From: Bicyclus anynana
Taxonomy: Eukaryota > Arthropoda > Insecta > Lepidoptera > Nymphalidae
Direction of reading: 5' to 3'
Assembly (NCBI RefSeq): GCF_947172395.1
Contig: NC_069104.1
Span: 10,071,355 to 10,135,354 of the forward strand
Length of the DNA stretch: 64,000 nt
This document shows, in pieces, positions 31,138 through 40,785 of the stretch. The number at the start of each line of letters is the position of its first letter. Position 1 is the first letter of the stretch. A model generated the notes under the pieces. It worked only from the letters and a program-made list of their open reading frames with translations. It was not told the DNA's origin and did no database searches. A program made the translations under genes and the position numbers.

Positions 31138-31600
31138 TCTTAAATAACCTTATATCCAATACGGGATGACCAATACCTTCGTCTGTAATTTCTATAAGAA
31201 TTACTGATCCGATTTGAACAGAGCTTTTAAAATCTCCTTTGCTAGTTACGTGACTTCCTAAAACGATAATCTTAGCTGAAATTATCTTTTTTCTTTCGTT
31301 TACAGTCACAACAATATCAAGTTGTATTATACGGCTTATATTTCATTTTACTTAATTATTTACTTATTGCAAAACAAAATGCAATCAAAGTTACATTACT
31401 AGACATTAAGATTAATTTAAACTATTTATTATTTTGTCTTAAGCGATGATAGATTGTAAATAATATTTTTTATTCATTGTATATAGTAATTATTTAGTTA
31501 ATTATAATTTTATTGTGATTCTAGCTAATGGTTGTAAATGTGTATTCTGTTACGTGGCCGGTGTAAAAGACGAAATTCAATGTTCTAAACTTTAATAGTA

Positions 31601-31606
31601 AATAAA
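31601..31606 (+). terminator. Candidate polyadenylation signal AATAAA (distal)
   Basis: Canonical hexamer about 1.86 kb after the stop codon, followed by a GTGAG-containing stretch. It would give a long 3' UTR that includes the 33-bp-arm hairpin. Confidence 0.3.
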
Positions 31607-31619
31607 ATGAGTGAGAATT

Positions 31620-32063
31620 ATTTAAATCTTTTATTCAAAACCTTTCCTATCTTTTTCATCAATCTGATTCTTATATAAAGACGTAATAGGATCTTCGCGT
31701 CGTCATATTAAAGTGGGCGGATAGTCGTGCCTTTGAGTATATTACTATAGAAATTATTTAACGGACTTTATATAATATTTAGAATAGATAATATTACAGA
31801 CGAACACGTCCTATAAGTACTTCCCCGGACCTCTTACTAAAAGCTCTATTGCTTGATGGAGAGCTTAATTTATAATTTAAGAATTAGTAATAATTTAATT
31901 TCCTGATTAAAAAAATACTTATAATTTACTGGAACAAGACCCAAATAGACCAAGAGAGAGAGAGACTGTTTCAAGGGTCAATGAATTAAGTTTTTTACTT
32001 TGGCAATTGAGCATCTTGAATCTTGCTTACTTCAAAGGTCACCACTATCTAAACTTCATATTT
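31620..32063. other. Intergenic AT-rich sequence
   Basis: No gene or repeat family recognised. Confidence 0.4.
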
Positions 32064-32240
32064 GGAAGTAGCATGCCTTACCTTATAGAAGTAGCCTTAC
32101 CTATGGAAGTAGCATGCCTTACCTTATAGAAGTAGCCTTACCTATGGAAGTAGCATGCCTTATCTTATAGAAGTAGCCTTACCTATGGAAGTAGCATGCC
32201 TTACCTTATAGAAGTAGCCTTACCTATGGAAGTAGCATGG
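32064..32240 (+). repeat. Minisatellite, 41-bp unit, 4.3 copies
   Basis: Units start at 32064, 32105, 32146, 32187 and 32228 (partial): GGAAGTAGCATGCCTTACCT + TATAGAAGTAGCCTTACCTA + T. They are nearly identical, so the expansion is recent. Confidence 0.93.
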
Positions 32241-32805
32241 GTTGACAAACTTTCATCCTTTCAGACAAAAAAGAGGATATGAATTGTGGAGGATCCAAAA
32301 TTACAAGACTGGCGATTTGAACCAATAAATCGAGGCAGTTATCATGAGAGTAACGAGTTAGTTGCTCAAATAAATTCAAAATAATTTCAACGATCACACA
32401 GTAGCAGTTTGTTTATTGGAATTTTAAAAAATCTACTTGATCAAGTGGGACCTTTGTAGGTTCCGTATGGGCCTCCAATAATTAAGGTAAGGGAGATTAA
32501 CCAAGTTACGTCGTTACTCGAGGACTATCGGCAACCACATCACGCTTTATCTACAAAGTTGCGCCGTTTTTATCTAATTACCTACCTCTTGATATTACTT
32601 AATTTAATGAATGGCTTTACTGGCTTTTTACCATATACAAATAGGTTATTGTATTTAAGAAAGAATTTTTTATTTTTCCCAAGAGATAGATTGGCTCTAT
32701 CTGTTTAAAAAAGGCCAAAATTTTGACTCATTTGATATTCCTACATACGACTAATTTGGCTGTTTGACAATTGGTAATAATTTCCTGACAAAATATTTTA
32801 GATAG

Positions 32806-33165
32806 GTACTTCATCATCATCATTATCAGCTGATAGCCATCCACTGCTGGACATAGGCCTCTTGCATGGACCTCCAAACATAACGGTCTCAAGCCGCCAG
32901 CATCCAGCAGTTTCCTGCGATCCGCTTGATGTCCTCGGTCCACCTAGTGGGAGGTCGACCAACACTGCGCTTTCTGGTGCGGGGTCGCCATTCCAGCATT
33001 CCGGTCCCAAGGACCCCAACGTCCATCGGCTCTCCGAACTATGTGGCCTGCCCATTGCCACTTCAGCTTCGTGACTCGCTGACTCTCCTCATTCCTGATT
33101 TGATCACGCAGAGAAACTCCAAGCATAACTTGCTCCATCACCCGTTGACCTTTACCCAATGATAT
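32806..33165 (-). pseudogene. RTE-type reverse transcriptase C-terminal remnant, minus strand
   Basis: Same family as 23006-23475: reverse strand encodes VMLGVSLRDQIRNEE and KLKWQWAGHIVRRADGRWGP, with an ATCATCATCATTATC tail on the plus strand. 5'-truncated and frame-disrupted. Confidence 0.83.
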
Positions 33166-33169
33166 TTTA

Positions 33170-34100
33170 TACTGCGAGAGAAGTATAGAGATGAGGCACT
33201 AGCGCATCAAAACTGAGGCGGACAAATGTGGAAAATTGGCTTAATTTCATTTAGTGACAATGTCGTCTACAATGTCGAGTTATGTTTTCAGGAAGTGTAA
33301 ACACTAAATATACAGAAATTTAAAATGGAATTAAAGACAAAATTGTGCATGTGTAGCTAAATGCGGATCACTTTTTGCGGTGATTTTGTAGAAACGTAAC
33401 ATGTCTATAGTATAAAATTATCATTGCCTGTACTTGAATGATATACGTCGATGATAGAACTTTACTAGCTAAAACAATTAGAAGGTATCGTCATAGCTAT
33501 CAAAGTTCAGCAGTTGCGACAAAGTTAAGATCTAATAATGCACGCTGCAAGTGGCCACGGCCGGATATTGTCTACGGAAGCGGCGCGGTTTTGAGGTTAG
33601 AAATAGGTTTTGAGGTTATTGGATATTGCAGTCATTAGTGTTAAAATGTTCAAGTGTCAGGTTTGAGCTTTCGAGTTTGGAAACTGTGTTAGAATGTTCA
33701 AGGAATTGCCTGCTATAATTTAAGTACCTACTTTTATTTGAAGAATTATAAGAAATACTGTTATGCTATTTCCTACCGCTAGCAGTTTGATTGAAGGGCA
33801 TGGTTGCCGGTGCAGGCAAATGATACTTAACACTGAATGATTTGTTGAACTGATTGAATCAATGATTGAATGATCACCTAACTGAGGATTACCTAATTCC
33901 TCATTTTGATGATCATTCAATCATTAATTATGATCAGCTTAGTGCAGCACTTTGTAGGATGTTGTCATGCCATGGAACATCCTTTGTAAAATTGATAAAT
34001 TGCGATGATTGGTAATAAAGTATCACAGTATTGGATTTCAGTAATTATACACAGAAATACAATTTATTTATATCTCTTCGGTTTGTATAACGGTGATATA
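33170..34100. other. Intergenic sequence, no gene recognised
   Basis: Contains a small inverted pair of TGATTGAATGATCA words around 33848-33925; otherwise featureless. Confidence 0.4.
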
Positions 34101-34104
34101 ACAC

Positions 34105-34345
34105 TGGCAATTTGCAGGCGAGCTTAAAGCGAGGCGCCCGTTACCAATTCAGCTTCGCGACTCGTTGAGCTATGTCGGTAACTTTGGCTTTTCTACGGAT
34201 CTCTCCATTTCTGATTCAATCACGCAGGGACACTCCGAGAATATTGCTCGTTCAATCGCCCGCTGTGTTTCACTGAGCATTCTTATGAGGCCCATAGTTG
34301 GCGACCAAGTCTTAGAACCATAGGTCATCACATATTACACTCCGT
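34105..34345 (-). pseudogene. RTE reverse transcriptase tail fragment, minus strand
   Basis: AATTCAGCTTCGCGACTCGT, CTCTCCATTTCTGATTCAAT and CCATAGTTGGCGACCAAGTC are the complement of the 23040-23230 part of the family. Confidence 0.75.
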
Positions 34346-34959
34346 CTAGGCTACCTACCTCACAGAAGATACTCATCGACTGCCCATAGAATAATATTTG
34401 AGAAGTTAATAGTTATTAGGACTTCATAAATATTTTGAATAGAATAGAAGAATAGAATCTTGAATAGAAATGTAATTATCATAAGCAATAAAATATATAG
34501 TGCCAATCAATCGATATAAGAAGTACTTATCGGCAATTCCACTGCGATTAAGCGGTGTAAGCGTTGCGTGCTAGCTGTGTATTCGCTTCGCATTGAACTC
34601 GCTGCAAATCACCAGTGTAATAAGAGCTTTAGATCTCAATAATGATTTATTTTAGTATTGAAGTTATTTATTTACCACGCAATTCGCAGTGTTGATAATA
34701 TTTATAATTATATTCGTATCTGTATACCAGCTTGTTTTATGACAACATGATAACTACTGCAAGTCTTTTTTTTGTTGGACATCAAATTGATGTATGAGTT
34801 TAATTTCGCCTAAATAATAAATCCAAAAATCGGGCTGTTAACGGGCTAACATAGCTGCAGGGGTTAAGTTTATTTAACCTATATTATGAGTATTCTCAAC
34901 CTTTTTCTATGCGGTACTGTCAACTCATCATCCACTCCTCAAGTGTAATTCATCATAAT

Positions 34960-35100
34960 CATCATCATATTAGCCGATGGACGTCCACTGCCTTTAAAGA
35001 GACTTTCAAACATCCTGAGGCACCTACATCCAGCGAATCCCTGAAACTCGCTTGATGACGTCAGTCCACTTGGTGGGGGGTCAACCATCATTGCGCTTAC
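34960..35100 (-). pseudogene. RTE tail, extreme 3' end, minus strand
   Basis: ATCATCATCATATTAGCCGA tail, then TGGACGTCCACTGCC and CCACTTGGTGGGGGGTCAAC, the complement of 23310-23450. Confidence 0.75.
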
Positions 35101-35120
35101 TTATGATTGGTGTAATTAAC

Positions 35121-35640
35121 TAGCTCTATTTATAGTTTTTAAATCAATCTCTAGAGGATACTCAAAAAAAGTATGAAAAAAGATTCAAACATACCAAATG
35201 TACAGAATAACCTTCATAATTAGCTCTATTTAAAGTTTTTAACGATGCGTGATAGCCCAGTGGGTATAACCTTTGCCCCGCGATTCCGGAGGGTGTGGGT
35301 TCGAACCCGGTCCGCGGCATGCACCTCTAACTTTTCAGTTTTGTGCTTTTAAGAAATTAAATATCACGTGTCTCAAACGGTGAAGGAAAAACATCGTGAG
35401 GAAAACTGCATACCAGAGAATTTTCTTAATTCTCTACGTGTGTGAAGTCTGCCAATCCGCATTGAGCTAGCGTGGTGGACCATTTTCCTAACCCCTCTCA
35501 TTATGAGAGGAGACTCGAGCTCAGCAGTGAGTCGAATATGGGTTGAGAATGATGAAAGTTTTTAAATCAATCTCTAGAGGACACTCAAAAAAAGTATGAA
35601 AAAAGATTCAAACATACAAAATGTAGAGACTACACTTAAT
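35121..35640 (+). repeat. 100-bp tandem duplication interrupted by a SINE-B
   Basis: Unit 1 is 35121-35220 (TAGCTCTATTTATAGTTTTT...). Unit 2 starts at 35221 and is broken after 35242 by the SINE, resuming at 35564 (AAATCAATCTCTAGAGGACA). Confidence 0.88.
35243..35554 (+). repeat. SINE-B, complete, with 11-bp target duplication
   Basis: AAAGTTTTTAA at 35232-35242 is repeated at 35555-35565. The 312-bp element has box A TAGCCCAGTGG, box B GGTTCGAACCC and a GAGAATGATG tail. It defines the family's ends. Confidence 0.92.
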
Positions 35641-35870
35641 TTAAATCGCGCAACGTAGTTGGTACTTTTAAAAAATACATCATTAAAAGTTTCCAAAGCT
35701 GTTACGGCTTTGTAATATTGTATTGCGAGGAGTTGTTTCACTGGGAAGTGAAAAAAGGCAAAAAAGCACAGTTACACTTTACAATTCACGACTGTGCTCG
35801 GTTATCGTTTAAGGAATCCAATTTTTAACTTGCGGTGCCATTTTTAACAGGTATTCTTCATAATAGTCCG

Positions 35871-35985
35871 GGATGCGTAGAACATTTTTTTACAACTGAT
35901 TACTATCGAGTTAATATTTCGTGAGTAGCTTCAATTCGACGAAAGGATCAACTTTTTTATTTACGAAAATTCTTGATTCTGGTAG
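35871..35985 (+). repeat. Left half of the repeat split by the BEL element
   Basis: Homologous to 45296-45407; ends in the GGTAG target duplication. The right half continues at 39426-39540. Confidence 0.75.
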
Positions 35986-36348
35986 TGTTACGGACAGGAG
36001 CTACATTCCCTGTGCGGCGTCAGTGGTGACTAATGCTGATTGGTCGACCGCTGACGCCCCCCGCTCCCCGTACGTCTCTCAGCCCCTGCGATCGCCCCTC
36101 TCCTGCTCGGCTCAACTGACCACAGTGCCGGGCGGGGGAAATGCATATATACCGGCCTCCCAGGTCCAAAACTCACTTCCGCTTCAACAGTGAACCAATC
36201 AAGATCCCTGAACCATAGAAGTGTGCAGTACAAGATCAAGAACAGTGAACCTTAAATAAGTGTAATAATTGTGATTTGAACAAAGAAATACAGTCCACTT
36301 TATCGTTGGAGGGTTTTTAATTTACTTACGATAATTCCCTCCCCAACA
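35986..36348 (+). repeat. 5' LTR of BEL/Pao element
   Basis: 363 bp, TGTTA...AACA, with a TATA-like GCATATATACC near 36144 that may be the promoter. It is identical to the 3' LTR except A at 36141 against C at 39218. Confidence 0.93.
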
Positions 36349-36450
36349 TCTTTGGTCCTTCGAGCCGGATCTCTGAATCAAGAACCGAACAGGAACACCC
36401 CAACATCTATGGTCCTTCGAGCCGGATTTGTGAACCAAGAACCGAACACA
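36341..36450 (+). repeat. Duplicated retrotransposon leader with two primer-binding-like sites
   Basis: A ~57-bp segment occurs twice: CCCCAACATCTTTGGTCCTT at 36341 and CCCCAACATCTATGGTCCTT from ~36398, each followed by CGAGCCGGAT and AAGAACCGAACA. The repeated unit includes the last 8 bp of the LTR, so two candidate tRNA primer sites lie in tandem. Confidence 0.8.
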
Positions 36451-36457
36451 CTTCAAG

Positions 36458-38932
36458 ATGGTGCGAACAAGAAGTCAAGACTCGCAAATCGAAGGTGAAC
36501 AGGATGACACTGTGCTGCAAGAACCGAACCCTCGCGCGCCGAACCCCGTTCGTCCTGGGCATATTCGCTTTGCGGAACCTCTTGGCTCTACGAGCACCCC
36601 ACTACCTCGGCAAGAACCTGTCGTCGAAGCACGAAGCACTGACGTGGACCAAACCCTTCGTGCACGTCCGCCGTCGCCGACTCAATCAGTACGCTCGCAA
36701 AGATCGACAGCGAGCACGGCTGCGCGCCGGAAACAGGCTGAGTTTGAGGCGGCAGAACGCCTTGCCGCTCTCAAAAAGCGACAGCTTGAAATGCAGATGC
36801 GTTTTGAACAACAACAAATGCAGATGCGCTTTGAACAACAACAAATGGAGTTAGAAACGGACCTCGTGCAGAAAAAATTGGAAATGGAGCTCGCTACGAT
36901 ACAAGCCGAAGATCAAGGAAGCACGCAAGGTCCGGATGAACCAATTAATACAAGACTGCGCACAGAGGCTTGGTTACATCACGCAGATCCTGCACGAGGG
37001 GAGCGATTCTCGCATTTTTCTCCTGCGCGTGATTCAGAAACACCTTACGCGGCCACAACTCCATCCCGACTCACTGATCGCAATGAGCCCCGACACGATG
37101 AACGCCGACACGAAGAAGTCCGAACGCGTTCACCGACACCGAACCGCACACGAACCCGAAGCATAGAGTTGCTAGCTGAAACTCTACAGCGCCTTGTGCA
37201 TCATAGGCCCCCACCTCGGTCATCAACGGAGCTGCCAAGCTTCAGTGGGGCATCAAACGAATGGATGCCGTTCAAAGCGTCAATGCGAGACTCTACGCTG
37301 TTATATAAGTTTTCTCCAATCGAGAACTTACAACGGCTCCGAAACGCCCTAAAAGGAGAAGCCCGAGAAGCCGTCGCTTCTTTACTCTACACGGCATGCA
37401 ACCCAGTAGAGATCATGGAGGCTCTAGAACAGAGTTTTGGGCATCCAGAAGCTTTGATCGATAAAGCGCTGGATGAAATAAAACTGCTGCCACTATTGGG
37501 ACCAACGACGACGGAACTTAACATTTTTGCCGTTAAAGTAAGGAACATCGTGTCTACGATCACCAACGTGGAAGGCCTCGAAGGTTGTCTCCAGAACCGA
37601 ATGCTTACCAGGGACATTGTAGACAAGCTACCGCCTTATATGCGAAGAAGTTTCGCAAGATATGCATCTGAGAACAGTCGAACCGGAGAACCACACATTG
37701 TGATCCTGTCTCGATTTTTAAATAACGAGGCAACAATAGGTTTAGAGTTCACCTACTCAAAACCAATCGATCTTGTAAGAAAAGAGCCGAACCCTAGATT
37801 TGCACCATCCCAAAGAGCAACAGGGAAGATCCACGGAGCCAATATGTTTACTGCCAACTACAGAGAGCAGTGCCAGTGCTGTGGTGGCGATCATGACCCG
37901 TCACAGTGTCGAAAATTAAAACAGATGTCCATTAACGCTCGCTGGGATTGGGCTAAAACAAACAGAATGTGTTTCAAATGCTTGAAAACAACACACAGTC
38001 GCGCTGAGTGTGAAGCGGAGCAATGCGGCATCGATGGCTGCGTTCATTCACATCATCCGCTACTACACGAATGCAGTCCCACAAGTGAGATGGCGAGCAC
38101 AATCCATACAAGTCAAGAAGAACCAACAAATGAAGTAGTGGCTTCTGCTAGCATGAAGAACAGCAATGTTATGCTGAAGGTGTGTCCGATCGTCATCTCG
38201 AACCTCAATGGTGAAGAGATCCACACATACGCCTTATTGGATGAGGGCTCTACGATTTCTCTTATTGAAGAAGGGTTGGCCAACGAACTGAACCTCAGCG
38301 GGCCCTCTCAAGATCTTACACTTCATGGCATAAATACGAAGATAAAAGAAAACAGCAAGAATGTCCAACTTCGTTTGCGAGGCAAACACTTATTGTCTCT
38401 GTACACCATACGAGCCAGAACAGTGGGACAACTACAGCTGCTGCAACAGACCGTGCCACTAGAAATCCTACGATATCAGCATCTACAGGAGTTAAATCCA
38501 AGCGAAGTCTGCTACAAACGAGCACGACCCCGTTTGCTCATTGGCTCTGACAATTGGCCACTCATCGTGACGAAGCAGCTATGTACTGGAAGGCGCAATG
38601 AACCTGCAGCTTCACGTACGGAACTTGGGTGGGTGATACACGGCACTGCAGCGAAAACATGCCATGACCGCCAAGAAGATCACGTGCTTTACATTAGAGC
38701 TGAAAATCACACATCGAGCATATGTCCTGAGATGAAAAATATTTTTGGAGAACCGAAAAGAGAAGAAAGGATGCAGCGACTACGCCTAACGAGGGGAGCA
38801 CGAACCGATGAACTCCACAGCACTTTCATTTTGTTGAACCAGCAAGTGTCTGAGGTGCCTCGCAAGTCTCATCAATACAGAACTCTACGCAATCCAGTTG
38901 TTGTGCGAACATCCGGGCGTGGTCGGGTATAA
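36458..38932 (+). CDS. BEL/Pao Gag-protease polyprotein, 824 aa, truncated before reverse transcriptase
   Basis: Retroelement structural polyprotein that would form the particle and process itself. A basic, Pro-rich N-terminal region is followed by a Q/M-rich coiled coil (~105-150) with an internal copy of QMRFEQQQM. The conserved BEL gag region (DUF1759-like) spans ~258-430 and begins ELPSFSGASNEWMPFKASMR. Zinc knuckles lie at ~470-535 (C-x2-C-x3-H-x4-C, then CFKCLKTTHSRAEC) and the aspartic-protease motif ALLDEGSTISLI at ~590. The frame ends at 38932, far short of the usual ~1,700 residues, and no downstream frame encodes a polymerase. The start is the first ATG after the leader, in context TTCAAGATGG. 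The frame has no internal stop or frameshift. Confidence 0.9.
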   Translation: MVRTRSQDSQIEGEQDDTVLQEPNPRAPNPVRPGHIRFAEPLGSTSTPLPRQEPVVEARSTDVDQTLRARPPSPTQSVRSQRSTASTAARRKQAEFEAAERLAALKKRQLEMQMRFEQQQMQMRFEQQQMELETDLVQKKLEMELATIQAEDQGSTQGPDEPINTRLRTEAWLHHADPARGERFSHFSPARDSETPYAATTPSRLTDRNEPRHDERRHEEVRTRSPTPNRTRTRSIELLAETLQRLVHHRPPPRSSTELPSFSGASNEWMPFKASMRDSTLLYKFSPIENLQRLRNALKGEAREAVASLLYTACNPVEIMEALEQSFGHPEALIDKALDEIKLLPLLGPTTTELNIFAVKVRNIVSTITNVEGLEGCLQNRMLTRDIVDKLPPYMRRSFARYASENSRTGEPHIVILSRFLNNEATIGLEFTYSKPIDLVRKEPNPRFAPSQRATGKIHGANMFTANYREQCQCCGGDHDPSQCRKLKQMSINARWDWAKTNRMCFKCLKTTHSRAECEAEQCGIDGCVHSHHPLLHECSPTSEMASTIHTSQEEPTNEVVASASMKNSNVMLKVCPIVISNLNGEEIHTYALLDEGSTISLIEEGLANELNLSGPSQDLTLHGINTKIKENSKNVQLRLRGKHLLSLYTIRARTVGQLQLLQQTVPLEILRYQHLQELNPSEVCYKRARPRLLIGSDNWPLIVTKQLCTGRRNEPAASRTELGWVIHGTAAKTCHDRQEDHVLYIRAENHTSSICPEMKNIFGEPKREERMQRLRLTRGARTDELHSTFILLNQQVSEVPRKSHQYRTLRNPVVVRTSGRGRV

Positions 38933-39062
38933 CTCTGTTATCAACGAACTCCGACCTACCGCTTACGCAAGAACCCGTAGCAATGAATTTCATGGGAACA
39001 GAAGCTCGCTGTCCTGACCGTGGAAAAGAAGAGCTACGCGGAAGCATCGCTGAGGGGAGAGA

Positions 39063-39425
39063 TGTTACGGACAGGAGCTACATTCCCTGTGCGGCGTCAG
39101 TGGTGACTAATGCTGATTGGTCGACCGCTGACGCCCCCCGCTCCCCGTACGTCTCTCAGCCCCTGCGATCGCCCCTCTCCTGCTCGGCTCAACTGACCAC
39201 AGTGCCGGGCGGGGGAACTGCATATATACCGGCCTCCCAGGTCCAAAACTCACTTCCGCTTCAACAGTGAACCAATCAAGATCCCTGAACCATAGAAGTG
39301 TGCAGTACAAGATCAAGAACAGTGAACCTTAAATAAGTGTAATAATTGTGATTTGAACAAAGAAATACAGTCCACTTTATCGTTGGAGGGTTTTTAATTT
39401 ACTTACGATAATTCCCTCCCCAACA
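39063..39425 (+). repeat. 3' LTR of BEL/Pao element
   Basis: 363 bp, preceded directly by a polypurine tract and followed by the GGTAG target duplication. By eye it carries one substitution relative to the 5' LTR. Confidence 0.93.
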
Positions 39426-39540
39426 GGTAGCTAACGTAGTTACCAGGAAATAAAAATTTCTGAACGTCGGAACGAGACATTGTACCACGAAATTTGTAGG
39501 ACATTGTGGCTGTTAAGTTGTATAACTATTACCTAATTAA
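39426..39540 (+). repeat. Right half of the repeat split by the BEL element
   Basis: Resumes with GGTAGCTAACG and matches 45403-45520; it runs into a minus-strand SINE-A fragment at ~39570. Confidence 0.75.
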
Positions 39541-39569
39541 GCAAAACATCATCAATTTCAAGGATCAAG

Positions 39570-39678
39570 CCCCCACCAGCTAGACCTGGACCAGTTAATA
39601 AAACCTCAATCAGCCCAGCCGGGGATCGAAACCAGGACCTCCGTCTTGTAAATCCACACCACTGCGCCACGGAGGCAG
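39570..39678 (-). repeat. SINE-A head, minus strand
   Basis: CCAGCCGGGGATCGAAACCA (box B) and CACTGCGCCACGGAGGC (box A); 3'-truncated. Confidence 0.8.
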
Positions 39679-40089
39679 TTGTTCTGTTGGAACAGCATTA
39701 GTTTTTAGTCGAGTAGACATTGAGCAATTATCACTGTATCCGATCGCTCATTTGTAAAGATATTTAGTTTGGATATCGATAATAATAATCTAATAAGTGA
39801 CGAATGAATAGAGCGAACTAATACGCGTGCGAAGTACTGAAATTAGAAGTACTAAATTAGTTTTAGTATATTATATAGAGACCTACCTTATATACATACC
39901 TTACCTACCTTATTATATAGAGATATACCTTGGAGACACTCCATGACCTTGAGGTTTTTGGAACCAGTTACTAGCGGTCGCCTGCGGATGTAAGTTTGCG
40001 AAATATGTCATATTTTTGAAAATCTTATTATTATTTTATTTTTAAATTCTAAATGTCGACCTGAACGACGAATACGTGTAAAAAATACA

Positions 40090-40262
40090 AGTATCCTCTC
40101 AGAATGAGCACACCACGATAGCCTAATGTGGATTGTGAGGCTTCACACACGAAAATTTTCAGGTATAGGTTTCCTCATGATGTGTTTTCTTCATGTGCTA
40201 TTTAAATGCTTAAAATCTGATTTCTGAGAGGAGAATAGTGCTTAACAGTATGCCGGATATCG
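40090..40262 (-). repeat. SINE-B remnant with an inverted tail
   Basis: TATCCTCTCAGAATGAGCAC...GGTTTCCTCATGATGT in minus orientation, then a plus-strand tail-like GAGAGGAGAATAGTGCTTAA. Decayed. Confidence 0.55.
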
Positions 40263-40348
40263 TAATTATTGGTCATATTGTAATTATTGGTCCAGACATA
40301 TTCTATTTATAGGTCGTTCAACTTTTTTGAAATTGTACAAATCGATCC

Positions 40349-40785
40349 TGTCATCTCAAAGAAATGCACAAAGTATGTGTAGTTTCGAACACTGTCATCT
40401 CAAAGAAATGCACAAAGTATGCGTACTTTTGAACACTGTCATCTCAGAAACGCACAAAGTATGCGTACTTTCAAACACTGTCATCAAAAGGCACAAAATA
40501 TGCGTACTTTGGAACACTATCATCTCAAAAAAAATGCACAAAGTTTGCGTACTTTCGAACACTGTCATCTCAAAGAAATGCACAAAGTATGCGTACTTTT
40601 GAACACTGTCATCTCAAAGAAATGCACAAAGTATGCGTACTTTCGAACACTGCCATCTCAAAGAAATGCACAAAGTTTGCGTACTTTCGAACACTGCCAT
40701 CTCAAAGAAATGCACAAAGTTTGCGTACTTTCGAACACTGTCATCTCAAAGAAATGCACAAAGTATGCGCAGTTCCAAACACATT
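40349..40785 (+). repeat. Minisatellite, ~44-bp unit, 10 copies
   Basis: Consensus TGTCATCTCAAAGAAATGCA + CAAAGTATGCGTACTTTCGA + ACAC, with shortened units 3 and 4 and a longer unit 5. Frames open through it on both strands are by-products of the repeat. Confidence 0.93.

Larger units (their letters stand above)
29738..31610 (+). other. Probable 3' UTR and downstream flank of the guanylyl cyclase gene
   Basis: AT-rich, with no open reading frame of note. AATAAA occurs at 30204 and 31601, and either could end the transcript. If the distal one is used, the perfect hairpin at 31061-31137 lies inside the 3' UTR. Which signal is used cannot be told from sequence alone. Confidence 0.4.
35986..39425 (+). 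mobile_element. Young non-autonomous BEL/Pao LTR retrotransposon (gag-protease only)
   Basis: Two 363-bp LTRs, each starting TGTTA and ending AACA, flank a 2.7-kb interior. A perfect 5-bp target duplication GGTAG borders the element (35981-35985 and 39426-39430). The interior has a leader with a primer-binding-like TGGTCCTTCGAGCCGGA, one 824-codon frame (gag domain, zinc knuckles, aspartic protease), and a polypurine tract GAGGGGAGAGA at 39052-39062. Reverse transcriptase, RNase H and integrase are absent; a full BEL element is usually 6-8 kb. The near-identical LTRs show a recent insertion, presumably driven in trans by an intact relative. It sits inside an older repeat whose empty copy is at 45296-45520. 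Confidence 0.93.

Noticed and set aside
35921..36193. 90-codon frame in the BEL 5' LTR and its twin at 38983-39270
   Set aside because: It lies in the LTR, in repeated sequence with promoter features; nothing suggests it is translated.
38933..39062. A polymerase or integrase remnant after the BEL gag-protease frame
   Set aside because: Only 130 bp separate the stop from the polypurine tract, and no frame there gives a recognisable RT, RNase H or integrase motif.
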